A stretch of 64,000 nucleotides of DNA from an uncultured Clostridia bacterium (lineage in GTDB: Bacteria; Bacillota; Clostridia; Christensenellales; UBA1242). Under the pieces are notes generated by a model, which was not told the origin of the DNA, did not search any database, and saw only the letters and a program-made list of their open reading frames with translations. This document shows, piece by piece, positions 16,496 through 24,926 of this stretch; the first letter of the stretch is position 1, and the number at the start of each line of letters is the position of its first letter. Made by a program: the position numbers and the translations under genes. The stretch is from contig CAKVLS010000004.1 in NCBI GenBank assembly GCA_934757865.1, positions 42,858-106,857 on the forward strand. Direction: 5' to 3'.

Positions 16496-17143
16496 TATTC
16501 TTTGATTTTGGATAGCTGTTGGGTATATTGGTAGTTCCAAAACTCCCGAGCAAGCATCTTGAGTGTATTCTTGACAAACAGGTGCATTACAATAACCATA
16601 ACTTGGCACCAAAATCTCTGCTCTTACAATGACTTTGATAATAATAGTGATGCAGGCAGTGATTGAGAAAGTGTTACCGCTAACATAAGTTCCTCTAGGT
16701 ACACTTGTCGCCCCAAAAGCTTCTATTGTATATGGTACGATAGATGGCTGTGGTACAAAAAGTATTACATCTACAGGGACTGTTATGGTAGTAGCTCCTG
16801 TGCCTGTTACTCCGTTATTATCCGTATATGTAACGATCAAAGGTATATTTACATTTCCTGAAACTCTAGCAAAATTTGGCTTATCTGCAAGCCTTTCGAC
16901 AACAAGGTCAGTAAGGGTAGTACCTTGGGCAGTTTGAGCGCTGACAAAAGTAAGTGGAAGCGTAGGATTAGCTGGGTTAAGTCCAGTTAAAGTTTGCTCC
17001 AAATTTACTTCTTGTACTTGTTTCATACATGCGTCCAAAACCTTGTCTGTTTGGATACAAGCCTTTTCGCATAGTCCGTGAAGTGGATTGCCTACAATTA
17101 CACCTGGTGTATTTCCTGTTCTATTACAAGTATAAAAAGACAT
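16493..17143 (-). CDS. Cys-rich hypothetical protein, possibly spore-coat-related
   Basis: A 216-residue protein with no recognised domain. The N-terminus (PGVIVGNPLHGLCEKACIQ) and C-terminus (YGYCNAPVCQEYTQDACSG) carry paired cysteines; the middle is beta-rich, made of Val, Thr and Ile repeats. There is no signal peptide. This type of sequence occurs in spore-forming clostridia, and the upstream CATATAAT fits the CATAnnnT -10 box used by SigE and SigK, so I infer a possible sporulation role. No other clear sporulation gene lies nearby, so this stays tentative. Confidence 0.7.
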   Translation of the reverse strand: MSFYTCNRTGNTPGVIVGNPLHGLCEKACIQTDKVLDACMKQVQEVNLEQTLTGLNPANPTLPLTFVSAQTAQGTTLTDLVVERLADKPNFARVSGNVNIPLIVTYTDNNGVTGTGATTITVPVDVILFVPQPSIVPYTIEAFGATSVPRGTYVSGNTFSITACITIIIKVIVRAEILVPSYGYCNAPVCQEYTQDACSGVLELPIYPTAIQNQRI

Positions 17144-17149
17144 ATATTT

Positions 17150-17195
17150 TACCTCCTTACTCTATTATATGAAGCCAACACCCCAAAGGTTAAAA
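17150..17195 (-). promoter_or_regulatory. possible SigE/SigK-type promoter
   Basis: On the minus strand AACC, 16 nt, CATATAAT, followed by AAGGAGG before the ATG. No good TTGACA-like -35 box accompanies the -10 box. The match to mother-cell sigma factors is short and so only suggestive. Confidence 0.35.
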
Positions 17196-17246
17196 CAATA
17201 TAGCCAAGCCCTAATGCTTAAAAATCTTTATAAAAATAACTAAAAA

Positions 17247-17271
17247 AAGAAGTCCTATATAGGCCCTCTTA
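17247..17271 (-). terminator. terminator of tig-clpP-clpX-engB operon
   Basis: Stem around CCTATATAGG extended by AAGA/TCTT-type pairs, followed by a T7 run on the minus strand. Confidence 0.7.
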
Positions 17272-17286
17272 TAATTTATTATATAT

Positions 17287-17910
17287 TTAGTTAAGCTCTT
17301 CTTCGCCCTCGTCTTCTACATTATTTTCGGCATTTAGTCTTGCGTCAAGAGAGTCAAGCAAATTGTCTCTTCCAAGTTTGCCATCACTTGATGTGATGAT
17401 AAAGTTAGAAACTGCAAGCCCTAGCTCACTAGCTATACGGCTTACACTTCTTGCTCTTTCGGCTTTAGAAAGTTTATCAGCCTTGGTCAAAACAAAGACT
17501 GTTGGAATACTATAGTAATACAAAAACTTAATCATTTGCTTATCGTTATCGTTAGGCAAATGTCTAATATCTAGTAGCATATATACAGCTTTTAGATTAG
17601 TTGATTTTTTTAGATAATTTTCAAGTAAATGTCCCCAAGATTCTTGGGCTTCTTTACTTGCTTTGGCATAGCCATAACCCGGCAAGTCTACCAAAAGGAA
17701 CTCTTTGTTAATCAAAAAATAATTGATTAGTCTAGTTCTACCTGGTAGTGATGATGTCTTGGCAAGTTTGCCGTTATTGGTCATAAAATTGATAAGTGAG
17801 CTTTTGCCAACATTGCTTCTGCCAACAAAGGCTACTTCTTTATAATCGGATTTGTAAATATCGTTAAAATTCGAAACACTTTTTACAAACTCGGCAGTTT
17901 TGATTACCAT
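17287..17910 (-). CDS. engB: ribosome biogenesis GTPase EngB/YsxC
   Basis: A 207-residue GTPase needed for 50S ribosome assembly. G1 is GRSNVGKSS, G3 is DLPGYG, G4 is TKAD and G5 falls in TSSDGK. Length is normal. It lies 13 nt after clpX and ends the tig-clpP-clpX-engB unit, an arrangement common in Firmicutes (sometimes with lon in between, absent here). A short acidic C-terminal tail (EDEGEEELN) is the only local feature. Confidence 0.96.
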   Translation of the reverse strand: MVIKTAEFVKSVSNFNDIYKSDYKEVAFVGRSNVGKSSLINFMTNNGKLAKTSSLPGRTRLINYFLINKEFLLVDLPGYGYAKASKEAQESWGHLLENYLKKSTNLKAVYMLLDIRHLPNDNDKQMIKFLYYYSIPTVFVLTKADKLSKAERARSVSRIASELGLAVSNFIITSSDGKLGRDNLLDSLDARLNAENNVEDEGEEELN

Positions 17911-17923
17911 AATAAATTTTTCC

Positions 17924-19252
17924 TTAGCTTATTGTTCCTGTTTGTTTTAGGTCAGCGTCCAAGACTTTGATGCTGTCGTCTATTTTGGTTGGAGCTTCAG
18001 GAACGGGTTTTCTTACATAGATAGGTTCTGATTGACCATCAATAAACTTGTCAGTTAAGATTATCTTCTCAATAGTCTTATCCTCAGGAGCTGAGTACAT
18101 AAGTCCTATCATACTATCTTCTAAGATTGTTCTTAGTCCTCTAGCTCCAGTTTTTAATTTAATTGCCTTTTTTGCAACAGCAGATAGGCAAGCATCTTCA
18201 AATTCAAGTTTGATGCCGTCCATATCAAACATCTTGGTGTATTGTTTAGTGATAGAGTTCTTTGGAGTTGTCAAAATTTGGATAAGGGCTGGCTCATTAA
18301 GTTCATGAAGACCAACAACAATAGGTAGTCTACCAACAAACTCCGGAATAAGACCAAACTTAATCATATCTTGTGGTTGGATATTTCTAATATACTCGTA
18401 AGAGTCTTTTTCCTCTTTTGACTTAACGCCACTACCAAATCCTAGTGTGCTATCGCTCATTCTCTTCTCGACTATTTTGTCAAGACCAACAAAAGCACCA
18501 CCGCAAATAAACAATATGTTAGTAGTGTCTATTTGGATCATCTCTTGTTGTGGGTGTTTTCTACCACCTTGAGGTGGGACTGAAGCAACTGTGCTTTCTA
18601 AAATTTTTAGTAAAGCTTGTTGAACACCTTCACCACTTACATCACGAGTGATAGAACGGTTTTCGCTCTTTCTAGAGATTTTGTCTATTTCGTCAATGTA
18701 TACGATACCCATTTCGGCTTTTGAGATGTCGTAGTCTGCATTTTGAATAAGTTTAAGTAAAATATTCTCAACATCTTCTCCAACATATCCAGCCTCAGTA
18801 AGAGTTGTTGCGTCTGCTTGTGCAAAAGGCACTTTCAAAATCTTAGCTAAAGTCTTAGCAAGAAGTGTTTTGCCGCAGCCGGTAGGTCCTATCATAAGAA
18901 CATTACTCTTCTCTAGCTCGATAGGAGTTTCGCCCATATTGTTCTCTTTTAGCTCGGCGTTGTAGTTAATTCTCTTGTAGTGATTGTATACCGCAACCGA
19001 AAGAGCTTTTTTAGCTTCATCTTGTCCTACGATATAAGAATCTAGCATTTCCTTAATCTCGTGAGGAAGTGGCAAATCTACTTTTGTTGTAGTCTTGTTA
19101 TCTCTAGTTTTGCCTTCATTAATAATGTCTTTGCAAACATCAATGCACTCGTCACATATAAAACTGTCTCCTGATGGGCTAGAGATTAACCTTTTTACCT
19201 CGGCTTGACTCTTGCCACAAAAAGAACATACTAGATTTACTTCTTTTTGCAT
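17924..19252 (-). CDS. clpX: ClpX, ATPase subunit of Clp protease
   Basis: AAA+ unfoldase that feeds substrates to ClpP. The N-terminal zinc-binding domain shows CSFCGK and CDECIDVC; the ATPase has Walker [13 protein letters not shown], Walker [10 protein letters not shown] and the ClpP-docking loop region near LGFGSG. The start at 19252 is chosen because AAGGAG lies 8 nt upstream and the protein then begins [14 protein letters not shown] like other ClpX; the ORF reaching 19327 is rejected. Length is 442 residues, slightly longer than usual because of a polar C-terminal tail. Confidence 0.97.
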   Translation of the reverse strand: MQKEVNLVCSFCGKSQAEVKRLISSPSGDSFICDECIDVCKDIINEGKTRDNKTTTKVDLPLPHEIKEMLDSYIVGQDEAKKALSVAVYNHYKRINYNAELKENNMGETPIELEKSNVLMIGPTGCGKTLLAKTLAKILKVPFAQADATTLTEAGYVGEDVENILLKLIQNADYDISKAEMGIVYIDEIDKISRKSENRSITRDVSGEGVQQALLKILESTVASVPPQGGRKHPQQEMIQIDTTNILFICGGAFVGLDKIVEKRMSDSTLGFGSGVKSKEEKDSYEYIRNIQPQDMIKFGLIPEFVGRLPIVVGLHELNEPALIQILTTPKNSITKQYTKMFDMDGIKLEFEDACLSAVAKKAIKLKTGARGLRTILEDSMIGLMYSAPEDKTIEKIILTDKFIDGQSEPIYVRKPVPEAPTKIDDSIKVLDADLKQTGTIS

Positions 19253-19289
19253 TATTTTTCTCCTTATATATTTTTGCCGTAAACAAAAG

Positions 19290-19325
19290 TTGCTAAACCA
19301 AAAATATTTTTTTAGTTTAGCAATC
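19290..19325 (-). other. hairpin between clpP and clpX
   Basis: A perfect 9-bp inverted repeat, TTGCTAAAC / GTTTAGCAA, around an A/T-rich loop in the clpP-clpX gap. It lacks a following T run, so it looks more like an mRNA stability or processing element than a full terminator. Confidence 0.5.
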
Positions 19326-19374
19326 AATTTTTTGATTAGTCTAAACTTTGCTAATCTTGTACAAGTTTAGGCTT

Positions 19375-19971
19375 TTATTTTCTTTTGTAGAATATTTCGT
19401 CTATTAGACCATATTCTTTGGCTTGCTCAGCGGTCATATAGTTATCTCTATCTGTATCTTTTTCAATTTGCTCAAGAGATTTACCAGTTCTCTCGCTAAG
19501 TACTCTGTTGATTTTTTCTTTAATGCGTTTGATGTGGTTAGCTTGGATCTCAATGTCGCTTGCTTGACCTTGTGCACCGCCCAAAGGTTGGTGAATCATA
19601 ATCTCGCTGTTTGGCAAAGCGTATCTCTTGCCCTTAGTACCACTAGCAAGAAGGAAAGCGCCCATTGAAGCTGCAAGGCCAATACAGATAGTACATACAT
19701 CGCATTTGATATAATTGATTGTGTCAAAAATCGCAAGACCTGCAGTAACGCTACCGCCAGGGCTATTGATATATAAACTAATATCTTTGTCTGGGTTTTT
19801 GCCCTCAAGATAGATAAGCTCAGCAACTACAGTATTAGCTACTGCATCATCAATCTCACCTGTCAAGAATATTATTCTGTCCTCAAGTAGTCTAGAATAA
19901 ATATCATAGCTTCTCTCGCCCTCGCTTGTCTTATCGACAACCATAGGAACTAAAGCATTTTTTACTCCCAT
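19375..19971 (-). CDS. clpP: ClpP, proteolytic subunit of Clp protease
   Basis: A 198-residue serine peptidase forming the tetradecameric core. The catalytic serine is Ser102 in GLAASMG and the histidine His127 in MIHQPLGG; the Asp is in the following DRDNYM region. YINSPGGSV forms the substrate groove. Length and N-terminus are normal, with no propeptide of unusual size. It sits between tig and clpX, 29 nt after tig. Confidence 0.97.
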   Translation of the reverse strand: MGVKNALVPMVVDKTSEGERSYDIYSRLLEDRIIFLTGEIDDAVANTVVAELIYLEGKNPDKDISLYINSPGGSVTAGLAIFDTINYIKCDVCTICIGLAASMGAFLLASGTKGKRYALPNSEIMIHQPLGGAQGQASDIEIQANHIKRIKEKINRVLSERTGKSLEQIEKDTDRDNYMTAEQAKEYGLIDEIFYKRK

Positions 19972-20000
19972 AATTTACCTCCATAAAAATTATGTAAATA

Positions 20001-21281
20001 TTATAGATTGTTGTTTGATTTTAAGAAAGTCATAAGTTTGTTTAGTAAAATGCCATTTTCAAGGTATGCTAGTTGCTCGCCTTTTAGCTCTTTTCTAATA
20101 TCTTCAATAGATTTCTTATGCTCTTTACCCTCGTTGTACTTGTTAACAATATCTTCATCTGTAACATCTAGTTTCTCAGCATTAACGATAGCCTCAAGTA
20201 CTAGTCTTGTCTTAACTGTCTTCTCAGCATCTTCTTTACGAGAAAGTCTTAGCTCTTCTAGGCTTTGACCAATGTATGATAGATAGTCTTCTAATTTTAG
20301 ACCTTGATAGCTTAGTCTATACTCAAAATCTTTGATAAAGTCATCAATTTGGTGCTCAATCATAGCTTCTGGGATATCTACTTTTGCATTATCAACAACT
20401 GCGTCAATCAAAGCTGCTTCTTGCTTGTGCATAGCTTCGTGCTCAGCATCCTCAGTTAGTTTTTTCTTAACATCTGCTTTTAGGTCAGCAAGAGTTTCAA
20501 ACTCGCTAACTTCGCTAGCAAACTCATCGTTTAGTTCTGGCAAAACTTTTGCTTTGATAGCTTTTACTGTTACTTCAAATACAGCTGGTTTTGATTTTAG
20601 GCTTTCAACATGGTACTCTTTTGGGAAAGTAACTTTTACATCTTTCTTCTCGCCAACTTTCATACCAACAATTTGGTCCTCAAAGTTATCAATAAAGCTG
20701 TGTGAACCAATCTCTAGATCGTAGTCTTCTGCTGTGCCACCCTCAAACTTAACGCCATCAACTGAACCGCTAAAGTCGATAGTCGCAAGGTCGCCCTTCT
20801 CTACAGCTCTGTCAGTAACATCAATAAATCTTGCTCTTGAAGCTACCATTCTGTCAAGTTCAGCTTTGATATCTTTTTCGCCAATCTTAACTTCTTCTTT
20901 CTTAACTGTTAGTCCTTTGTAATCGCCAAGTTTAACTTCTGGCTTGTTCTCAACAGTAGCAACTATAACTATACCATTTTCGTTAATCTCTTTAATGCTC
21001 AAAGCTGGAGCGTCAACTGGCTCTATGCTCTTTTCATTTTGAAGAACTTCAAAATAGTATCTATAAAAACATCCGTCAATAGCATCTTCAAAGAATACTC
21101 CAGGTCCATAAGTTTTCTCGATAACTTTTCTTGGAGCTGCACCTTTACGGAAGCCGTGAATATTGTATCTACCTTTTGTCTTTTTGTAAGCAGCCTCTTG
21201 TGCATCTTCCCATTCTTTTGCATCTAGGCTGATTTCAATCTCAATCTTTTTGTCTTTCAAAGTCTTAATTTCGTATTTCAT
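20001..21281 (-). CDS. tig: trigger factor
   Basis: Ribosome-bound chaperone with peptidyl-prolyl isomerase activity, 426 residues. The N-terminal ribosome-docking loop is seen as HGFRKGAAPRKVIEK (family signature GFRxGxxP), the FKBP-like domain follows at about 150-240 and the C-terminal substrate-cradle arms at 245-426. The start at 21281 is fixed by AAGGAG and by the typical N-terminus MKYEIKTL; the nine extra codons to 21308 lack a ribosome binding site. First gene of the operon with clpP, clpX and engB. Confidence 0.96.
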   Translation of the reverse strand: MKYEIKTLKDKKIEIEISLDAKEWEDAQEAAYKKTKGRYNIHGFRKGAAPRKVIEKTYGPGVFFEDAIDGCFYRYYFEVLQNEKSIEPVDAPALSIKEINENGIVIVATVENKPEVKLGDYKGLTVKKEEVKIGEKDIKAELDRMVASRARFIDVTDRAVEKGDLATIDFSGSVDGVKFEGGTAEDYDLEIGSHSFIDNFEDQIVGMKVGEKKDVKVTFPKEYHVESLKSKPAVFEVTVKAIKAKVLPELNDEFASEVSEFETLADLKADVKKKLTEDAEHEAMHKQEAALIDAVVDNAKVDIPEAMIEHQIDDFIKDFEYRLSYQGLKLEDYLSYIGQSLEELRLSRKEDAEKTVKTRLVLEAIVNAEKLDVTDEDIVNKYNEGKEHKKSIEDIRKELKGEQLAYLENGILLNKLMTFLKSNNNL

Positions 21282-21333
21282 TGTATTCTCCTTAATAGAT
21301 AGGCACACTTTTTTATCTTAAGTGTACCCTGTA

Positions 21334-21362
21334 AGTATAACATAGCACCCAAATATTTTCAA
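21334..21362 (-). promoter_or_regulatory. tig operon promoter
   Basis: TTGAAA, 17 bp, TATACT on the minus strand, about 50 bp before the tig ATG. Confidence 0.8.
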
Positions 21363-21407
21363 GCATTTTTGAGGCGGTTTAGATTTTTTTGCCAGCTTTT
21401 TTGCGAC

Positions 21408-21438
21408 AAAAAAAACACCTTATAATAGGTGTTTTTGT
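21408..21438 (-). terminator. Rho-independent terminator
   Basis: AACACCT / AGGTGTT stem with A8 and T5 flanks, placed after the membrane protein gene ending at 21489. Confidence 0.8.
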
Positions 21439-21488
21439 ACATTTTTTATATTTAAGTTTAATTTGTGATAACCTCATCAATATCTCTA

Positions 21489-21881
21489 TTACAAAATATG
21501 TATATAAAGCCCTATTGTGATACCAAAAATTATAAATCCAAACACTGCAAGAAGCACACAAAAAGACATAGTGTTGTTGTACTTTTTGACTTTTTTCTTA
21601 AATAGTTCTTTTTTGTCATCTTCTGCGACATAATATACATCTTCATCAACAGATATGTTAGTTGCATCAAAAGTAACTTTTCTGTCCGAAACCTCGTCCA
21701 TGTCTTTTCGCTCTTGGTTAGCGATATAAATATTGTTAGCTTCCATAAACATAGCAACAGCTATGATATCAAGCCCTATTGGCATAAGTATATCAACCAA
21801 ACTGCCAAGGGACACAAGCACTACACCAACTACAAATATAGTAAGCATAGCAATGTTGTATTTTGACTTAAAAAATTTCAT
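21489..21881 (-). CDS. small hypothetical membrane protein (130 aa)
   Basis: Unrecognised protein with two closely spaced hydrophobic spans at residues about 9-48, an acidic cytoplasmic-type middle (residues 50-97, with VDEDVYYVAEDDKK), and one span at about 102-128. No motif suggests a catalytic role. It starts 11 nt after another small membrane protein and both follow rluD, so they are probably transcribed with lspA-rluD. Confidence 0.72.
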   Translation of the reverse strand: MKFFKSKYNIAMLTIFVVGVVLVSLGSLVDILMPIGLDIIAVAMFMEANNIYIANQERKDMDEVSDRKVTFDATNISVDEDVYYVAEDDKKELFKKKVKKYNNTMSFCVLLAVFGFIIFGITIGLYIHIL

Positions 21882-21892
21882 ATTCTACACCT

Positions 21893-22147
21893 TTACAAAA
21901 TAATAAAAATAACAATAATTGCAAGCATAGCCGCTACATACAAAGTAATAAAAATACCATTTCGTCTACTTATAGCGTAGTATCCTCCACACAAAGCCGC
22001 CGCCAAAAATGCAACTGCCCAAGAGACATAGTACATAATGGTAGTAATCTGTGGAACAAGTTTACCGACCAAAACAAGCACTGCGGTAACAAGAACAGCC
22101 ACAAAGCCTATAAAATCTATTATTCTCTTTATTCTTTGTTTAGTCAT
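21893..22147 (-). CDS. small hypothetical membrane protein (84 aa)
   Basis: Three hydrophobic segments (about 11-30, 36-58 and 63-84) preceded by a basic N-terminus (MTKQRIKRI), so the N-terminus is probably inside. The protein ends within the last span. A TAGGAGA ribosome binding site precedes the ATG. No family recognised; it pairs with the next membrane protein downstream. Confidence 0.7.
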   Translation of the reverse strand: MTKQRIKRIIDFIGFVAVLVTAVLVLVGKLVPQITTIMYYVSWAVAFLAAALCGGYYAISRRNGIFITLYVAAMLAIIVIFIIL

Positions 22148-22195
22148 AATTATCTCCTATCTAAAATATATCACAAAATATATTTTGATGTAAAA

Positions 22196-23098
22196 CTATT
22201 TTAGGTCATCTAATACTTTATTGAACCAGTCAGGAAGCGGAACTTCAAAAGTCATAGCTTCTCCCGTCCTTGGATGTGTAAAACTTATCTTGCACGCACA
22301 AAGTGCCTGCCCAACAAGTCCCCACCTATCATCAGGCTTTCCATAAACTTTATCCCCTAGTATTGGGTGACCAATAAATGCTGAGTGAACTCTTATCTGG
22401 TGCGTTCTGCCAGTCTTAAGCTCGTACTCAACTAGGCTATACCCCTTAAACTCTTCAAGAACTCTATAATTAGTAATTGCAATTTTGCCTTTGCCCATAG
22501 GTACGACAAATATCTTCTTACGCTCGTTTGTGCCACGATTAAGATATGTAGTTATTTGTCCTTCTTTTTCTTTTAGATGTCCTAGCACTATTGCCTTATA
22601 TATTCTCTTGCAAGATTTTTCTTTTATCTGCTCGGCTAAACTTACATGTGCAAAGTCGTTTTTTGCCACAAGCAAAAGTCCTGCAGTGTCTTTGTCAAGT
22701 CTATGAACTATGCCAGGTCTAAGCTCGCCGTTAATACCGCTCAAATCTTTAATATGATACAAAAGTGCATTGACAAGAGTTCCAGTATAACAGCCGCTTG
22801 CTGGATGCACTACCATACCTTGTGGCTTGTTGATTACAAGCAAATCGCTATCTTCATACACGATATCAAGAGGAATATTCTCTGGGCTAATGTCTGTACT
22901 AATAGGCTCTGGAACTTCGACATCAACAATGTCGCCCACTCTCAAACTAAAACCCGCTTTAACGCTCTCGCCGTTAACTGTTATGTCGCCTTTTTCGATA
23001 AGATTTTTTATAAAACTTCTTGTCCTATCGCTATATATTTTTTGGACATAGACGTCTAGTCTTGTGCCTTTGTCTATTTCTTCAATGATATGTTCCAT
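22196..23098 (-). CDS. rluD: RluD-type 23S rRNA pseudouridine synthase
   Basis: A 300-residue pseudouridine synthase with an N-terminal S4 RNA-binding domain (residues 12-75) and the RluA-family catalytic domain, whose catalytic Asp is in GIVHRLDKDTAG. The later KTGRTHQIRVH motif is intact. The gene starts 3 nt after lspA, the usual lspA-rluD pairing in Firmicutes, which supports the RluD-like assignment over RluC. The exact uridines modified cannot be read from the sequence. Confidence 0.92.
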   Translation of the reverse strand: MEHIIEEIDKGTRLDVYVQKIYSDRTRSFIKNLIEKGDITVNGESVKAGFSLRVGDIVDVEVPEPISTDISPENIPLDIVYEDSDLLVINKPQGMVVHPASGCYTGTLVNALLYHIKDLSGINGELRPGIVHRLDKDTAGLLLVAKNDFAHVSLAEQIKEKSCKRIYKAIVLGHLKEKEGQITTYLNRGTNERKKIFVVPMGKGKIAITNYRVLEEFKGYSLVEYELKTGRTHQIRVHSAFIGHPILGDKVYGKPDDRWGLVGQALCACKISFTHPRTGEAMTFEVPLPDWFNKVLDDLK

Positions 23099-23101
23099 AG
23101 G

Positions 23102-23572
23102 CTACTTTTTACTCTCTTTTTCTTTGTTAAAAAACAAAAGATAAATAACCATCAAAATAACGCCTATAACAAGAAAGCTGTCCGCAACATTAAATGTTGG
23201 GAAACTTGGCCAAAACTCGAATACGATAAAGTCTCTAACTCCGCCTAGAGCTATACGGTCAACTAGGTTGCCTAGTGCTCCGCCGATTATAAAACTTATA
23301 CCAACAGAATAAAGTTTGTTTGTAGGCTTGTATTTGAAATCAAATAGTACAATAAACACAATGACAATAAGTGTTATGATAACCAAAAGTGGTGTGTAAC
23401 CGCTAAATATATTGTAAGCTGCTCCGTAGTTAAGTTCGTTTGCCCATTTGATGCCAATTAGACCTGGGATTAGCGAAAAGGCTTTGCCCTTAAAAAGTTC
23501 TTTTGTAAGAAGGTCGCAAAAAGCTACGAAACATATTATACAGCATTTCAAAATAATATTTTTCTTCACCAA
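23102..23572 (-). CDS. lspA: lipoprotein signal peptidase (signal peptidase II)
   Basis: A 156-residue membrane aspartic peptidase that cuts prolipoproteins after diacylglycerol transfer. Four spans are visible; catalytic aspartates are Asp105 in NLVDR and Asp131 in FNVADS, and NYGAAYNIFSG is the conserved NxGaAF region. The start is non-ATG: TTG at 23572 or GTG at 23569, each within reach of AAGGAG. A TATAAT box with TTGCCT 18 bp upstream lies just before, so this gene heads the lspA-rluD unit. Confidence 0.93.
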   Translation of the reverse strand: MVKKNIILKCCIICFVAFCDLLTKELFKGKAFSLIPGLIGIKWANELNYGAAYNIFSGYTPLLVIITLIVIVFIVLFDFKYKPTNKLYSVGISFIIGGALGNLVDRIALGGVRDFIVFEFWPSFPTFNVADSFLVIGVILMVIYLLFFNKEKESKK

Positions 23573-23647
23573 AAAAATCTCCTTCTTGTATTATACTAAA
23601 AAGCGTCCACAAAGGCAAGCAGAAATATTTTGAGCAATAGAGCTGAC

Positions 23648-23683
23648 AAAAAAATCACCTTAAAAATTTTTAAGATGATTTTA
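23648..23683 (-). terminator. Rho-independent terminator of sepF
   Basis: AAAATCA-CTTAAAAA / TTTTTAAG-TGATTTT stem with one mismatch. Confidence 0.7.
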
Positions 23684-23729
23684 TTATTTTGTCATAAAGT
23701 AGGCTTTATTAAAATATCTATTTACAAAA

Positions 23730-24197
23730 TTACTGGTTGCCGTTGTTCTGGGTCATAATATTTACGCCCTCAGGAGTTAGCAAAAATAGGTCGCCTTGAA
23801 GTCTTTTGATAGTTCCACGAAGTGCGTATACAGCTCCGCTCAAAAAGTCAAGGACCTTCTCAGCTGTTGTATTGTCCATAGCTCCAAGGTTAACGATACA
23901 AGACTCTTGGCGTCTTAGGCACTCGATTAGTAGTTGCAAATCTTTATCGCCTTTTGGGGCATAAATAAGAACATTTTTGCCAGAAGTGCCAAATGGCATT
24001 GATGACAAATCAATACTTGTAGAATCTACACTTTGGGTAGCAAAAGTATTGGCAAGTCCTTTATCAAAGTTGCTATATCTATTAGAAGTATTTTGTTCAG
24101 GAACAATAGAGTTTTCGGCTTTTGATTGTTTCTTTTTTTTGCCATTATCTTTGTCGCTGAAACCAACGCCTTTCATAAAAAAGTTAAAAAGTCCCAT
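23730..24197 (-). CDS. sepF: SepF cell division protein
   Basis: A 155-residue FtsZ-associated division protein. The N-terminal amphipathic membrane helix (MGLFNFFMKGVG) is followed by a polar linker and the SepF core from about residue 75, with APKGDKDLQLLIECLR and GTIKRLQGDLFLLTP typical of the family. It binds FtsZ filaments and bends or tethers them at the membrane. Usually part of the ylm cluster near ftsZ; here it stands alone between terminators. Confidence 0.93.
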   Translation of the reverse strand: MGLFNFFMKGVGFSDKDNGKKKKQSKAENSIVPEQNTSNRYSNFDKGLANTFATQSVDSTSIDLSSMPFGTSGKNVLIYAPKGDKDLQLLIECLRRQESCIVNLGAMDNTTAEKVLDFLSGAVYALRGTIKRLQGDLFLLTPEGVNIMTQNNGNQ

Positions 24198-24334
24198 ATC
24201 TTTCTCCTATGTATATATTAGCACATGCACATATATTTTAGCAAATAAAATAAATATTTTTTGCTTTTACAATAGTTTTTTGCCCAAAAATTAGCTCTTT
24301 TTGTGCCAAAAAGTCATCAAAATCAAACACATTA

Positions 24335-24916
24335 TTACTTAATAACACATTCACTACCGTGTCCACTAAGTAGTCTATAACCTTTATAATTTCGCATCAA
24401 AGTCTTAAGACTTAATAATAAATCTCTATAACTAGAAGTTTTTAGGTCAGTCCTGCCGTAGCCTCCGTTAAACATAGTGTCACCGCTAAATACAATATTG
24501 TCTAGAACAAATCCAAGTCCGCAATCTGTATGCCCCGGTAAGTCTAAAACTTCAAAACTTAGTCCAGCAAGGTCTATCTTATCTCCGCCTTTGACATACA
24601 CAAGGCTACTCTCGTCTACACTTATAGTAAATGGCTTAGACAAAAATGATGCGTTAGCTTCTACATCACCAAACTTCTTTGGAGCGTTTTTGCTAAGGTA
24701 ACACTTGGTATTAAAGTGTTTAAGAATCTCAGGTAAATTGGCTATATGGTCAAAGTGTGCGTGAGTCAAAAGTACGCCTTTGACAATAGCTCCATCGAGA
24801 GTTTTTTCGAGCTCCTTTATGCTCGCAGCAGCATCTACTACAACAGCCTCGCCATTATTTATAACGACATAAGTATTATTATCAAGTTCTCCACTAACGA
24901 TAGTTTTTACTTGCAT
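24335..24916 (-). CDS. MBL-fold hydrolase, glyoxalase II-like
   Basis: A 193-residue metallo-beta-lactamase-fold protein. The metal motif THAHFDH is present, followed by LPGHTDCG and FSGDTMF. Short stand-alone members of this group hydrolyse thioesters or act on related small substrates; glutathione is unlikely in such an anaerobe. The start at 24916 is set by AGGAGC 7 nt upstream and the sequence MQVKTIVSGELDNN. It begins 10 nt after the ABC transporter stop, so it is likely cotranscribed. Confidence 0.85.
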   Translation of the reverse strand: MQVKTIVSGELDNNTYVVINNGEAVVVDAAASIKELEKTLDGAIVKGVLLTHAHFDHIANLPEILKHFNTKCYLSKNAPKKFGDVEANASFLSKPFTISVDESSLVYVKGGDKIDLAGLSFEVLDLPGHTDCGLGFVLDNIVFSGDTMFNGGYGRTDLKTSSYRDLLLSLKTLMRNYKGYRLLSGHGSECVIK

Positions 24917-24926
24917 TTTTTTGCTC

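Noticed and set aside
20332..20724. 130-codon + strand ORF
   Set aside because: Antisense to trigger factor; Ser-rich translation typical of a reversed coding frame.
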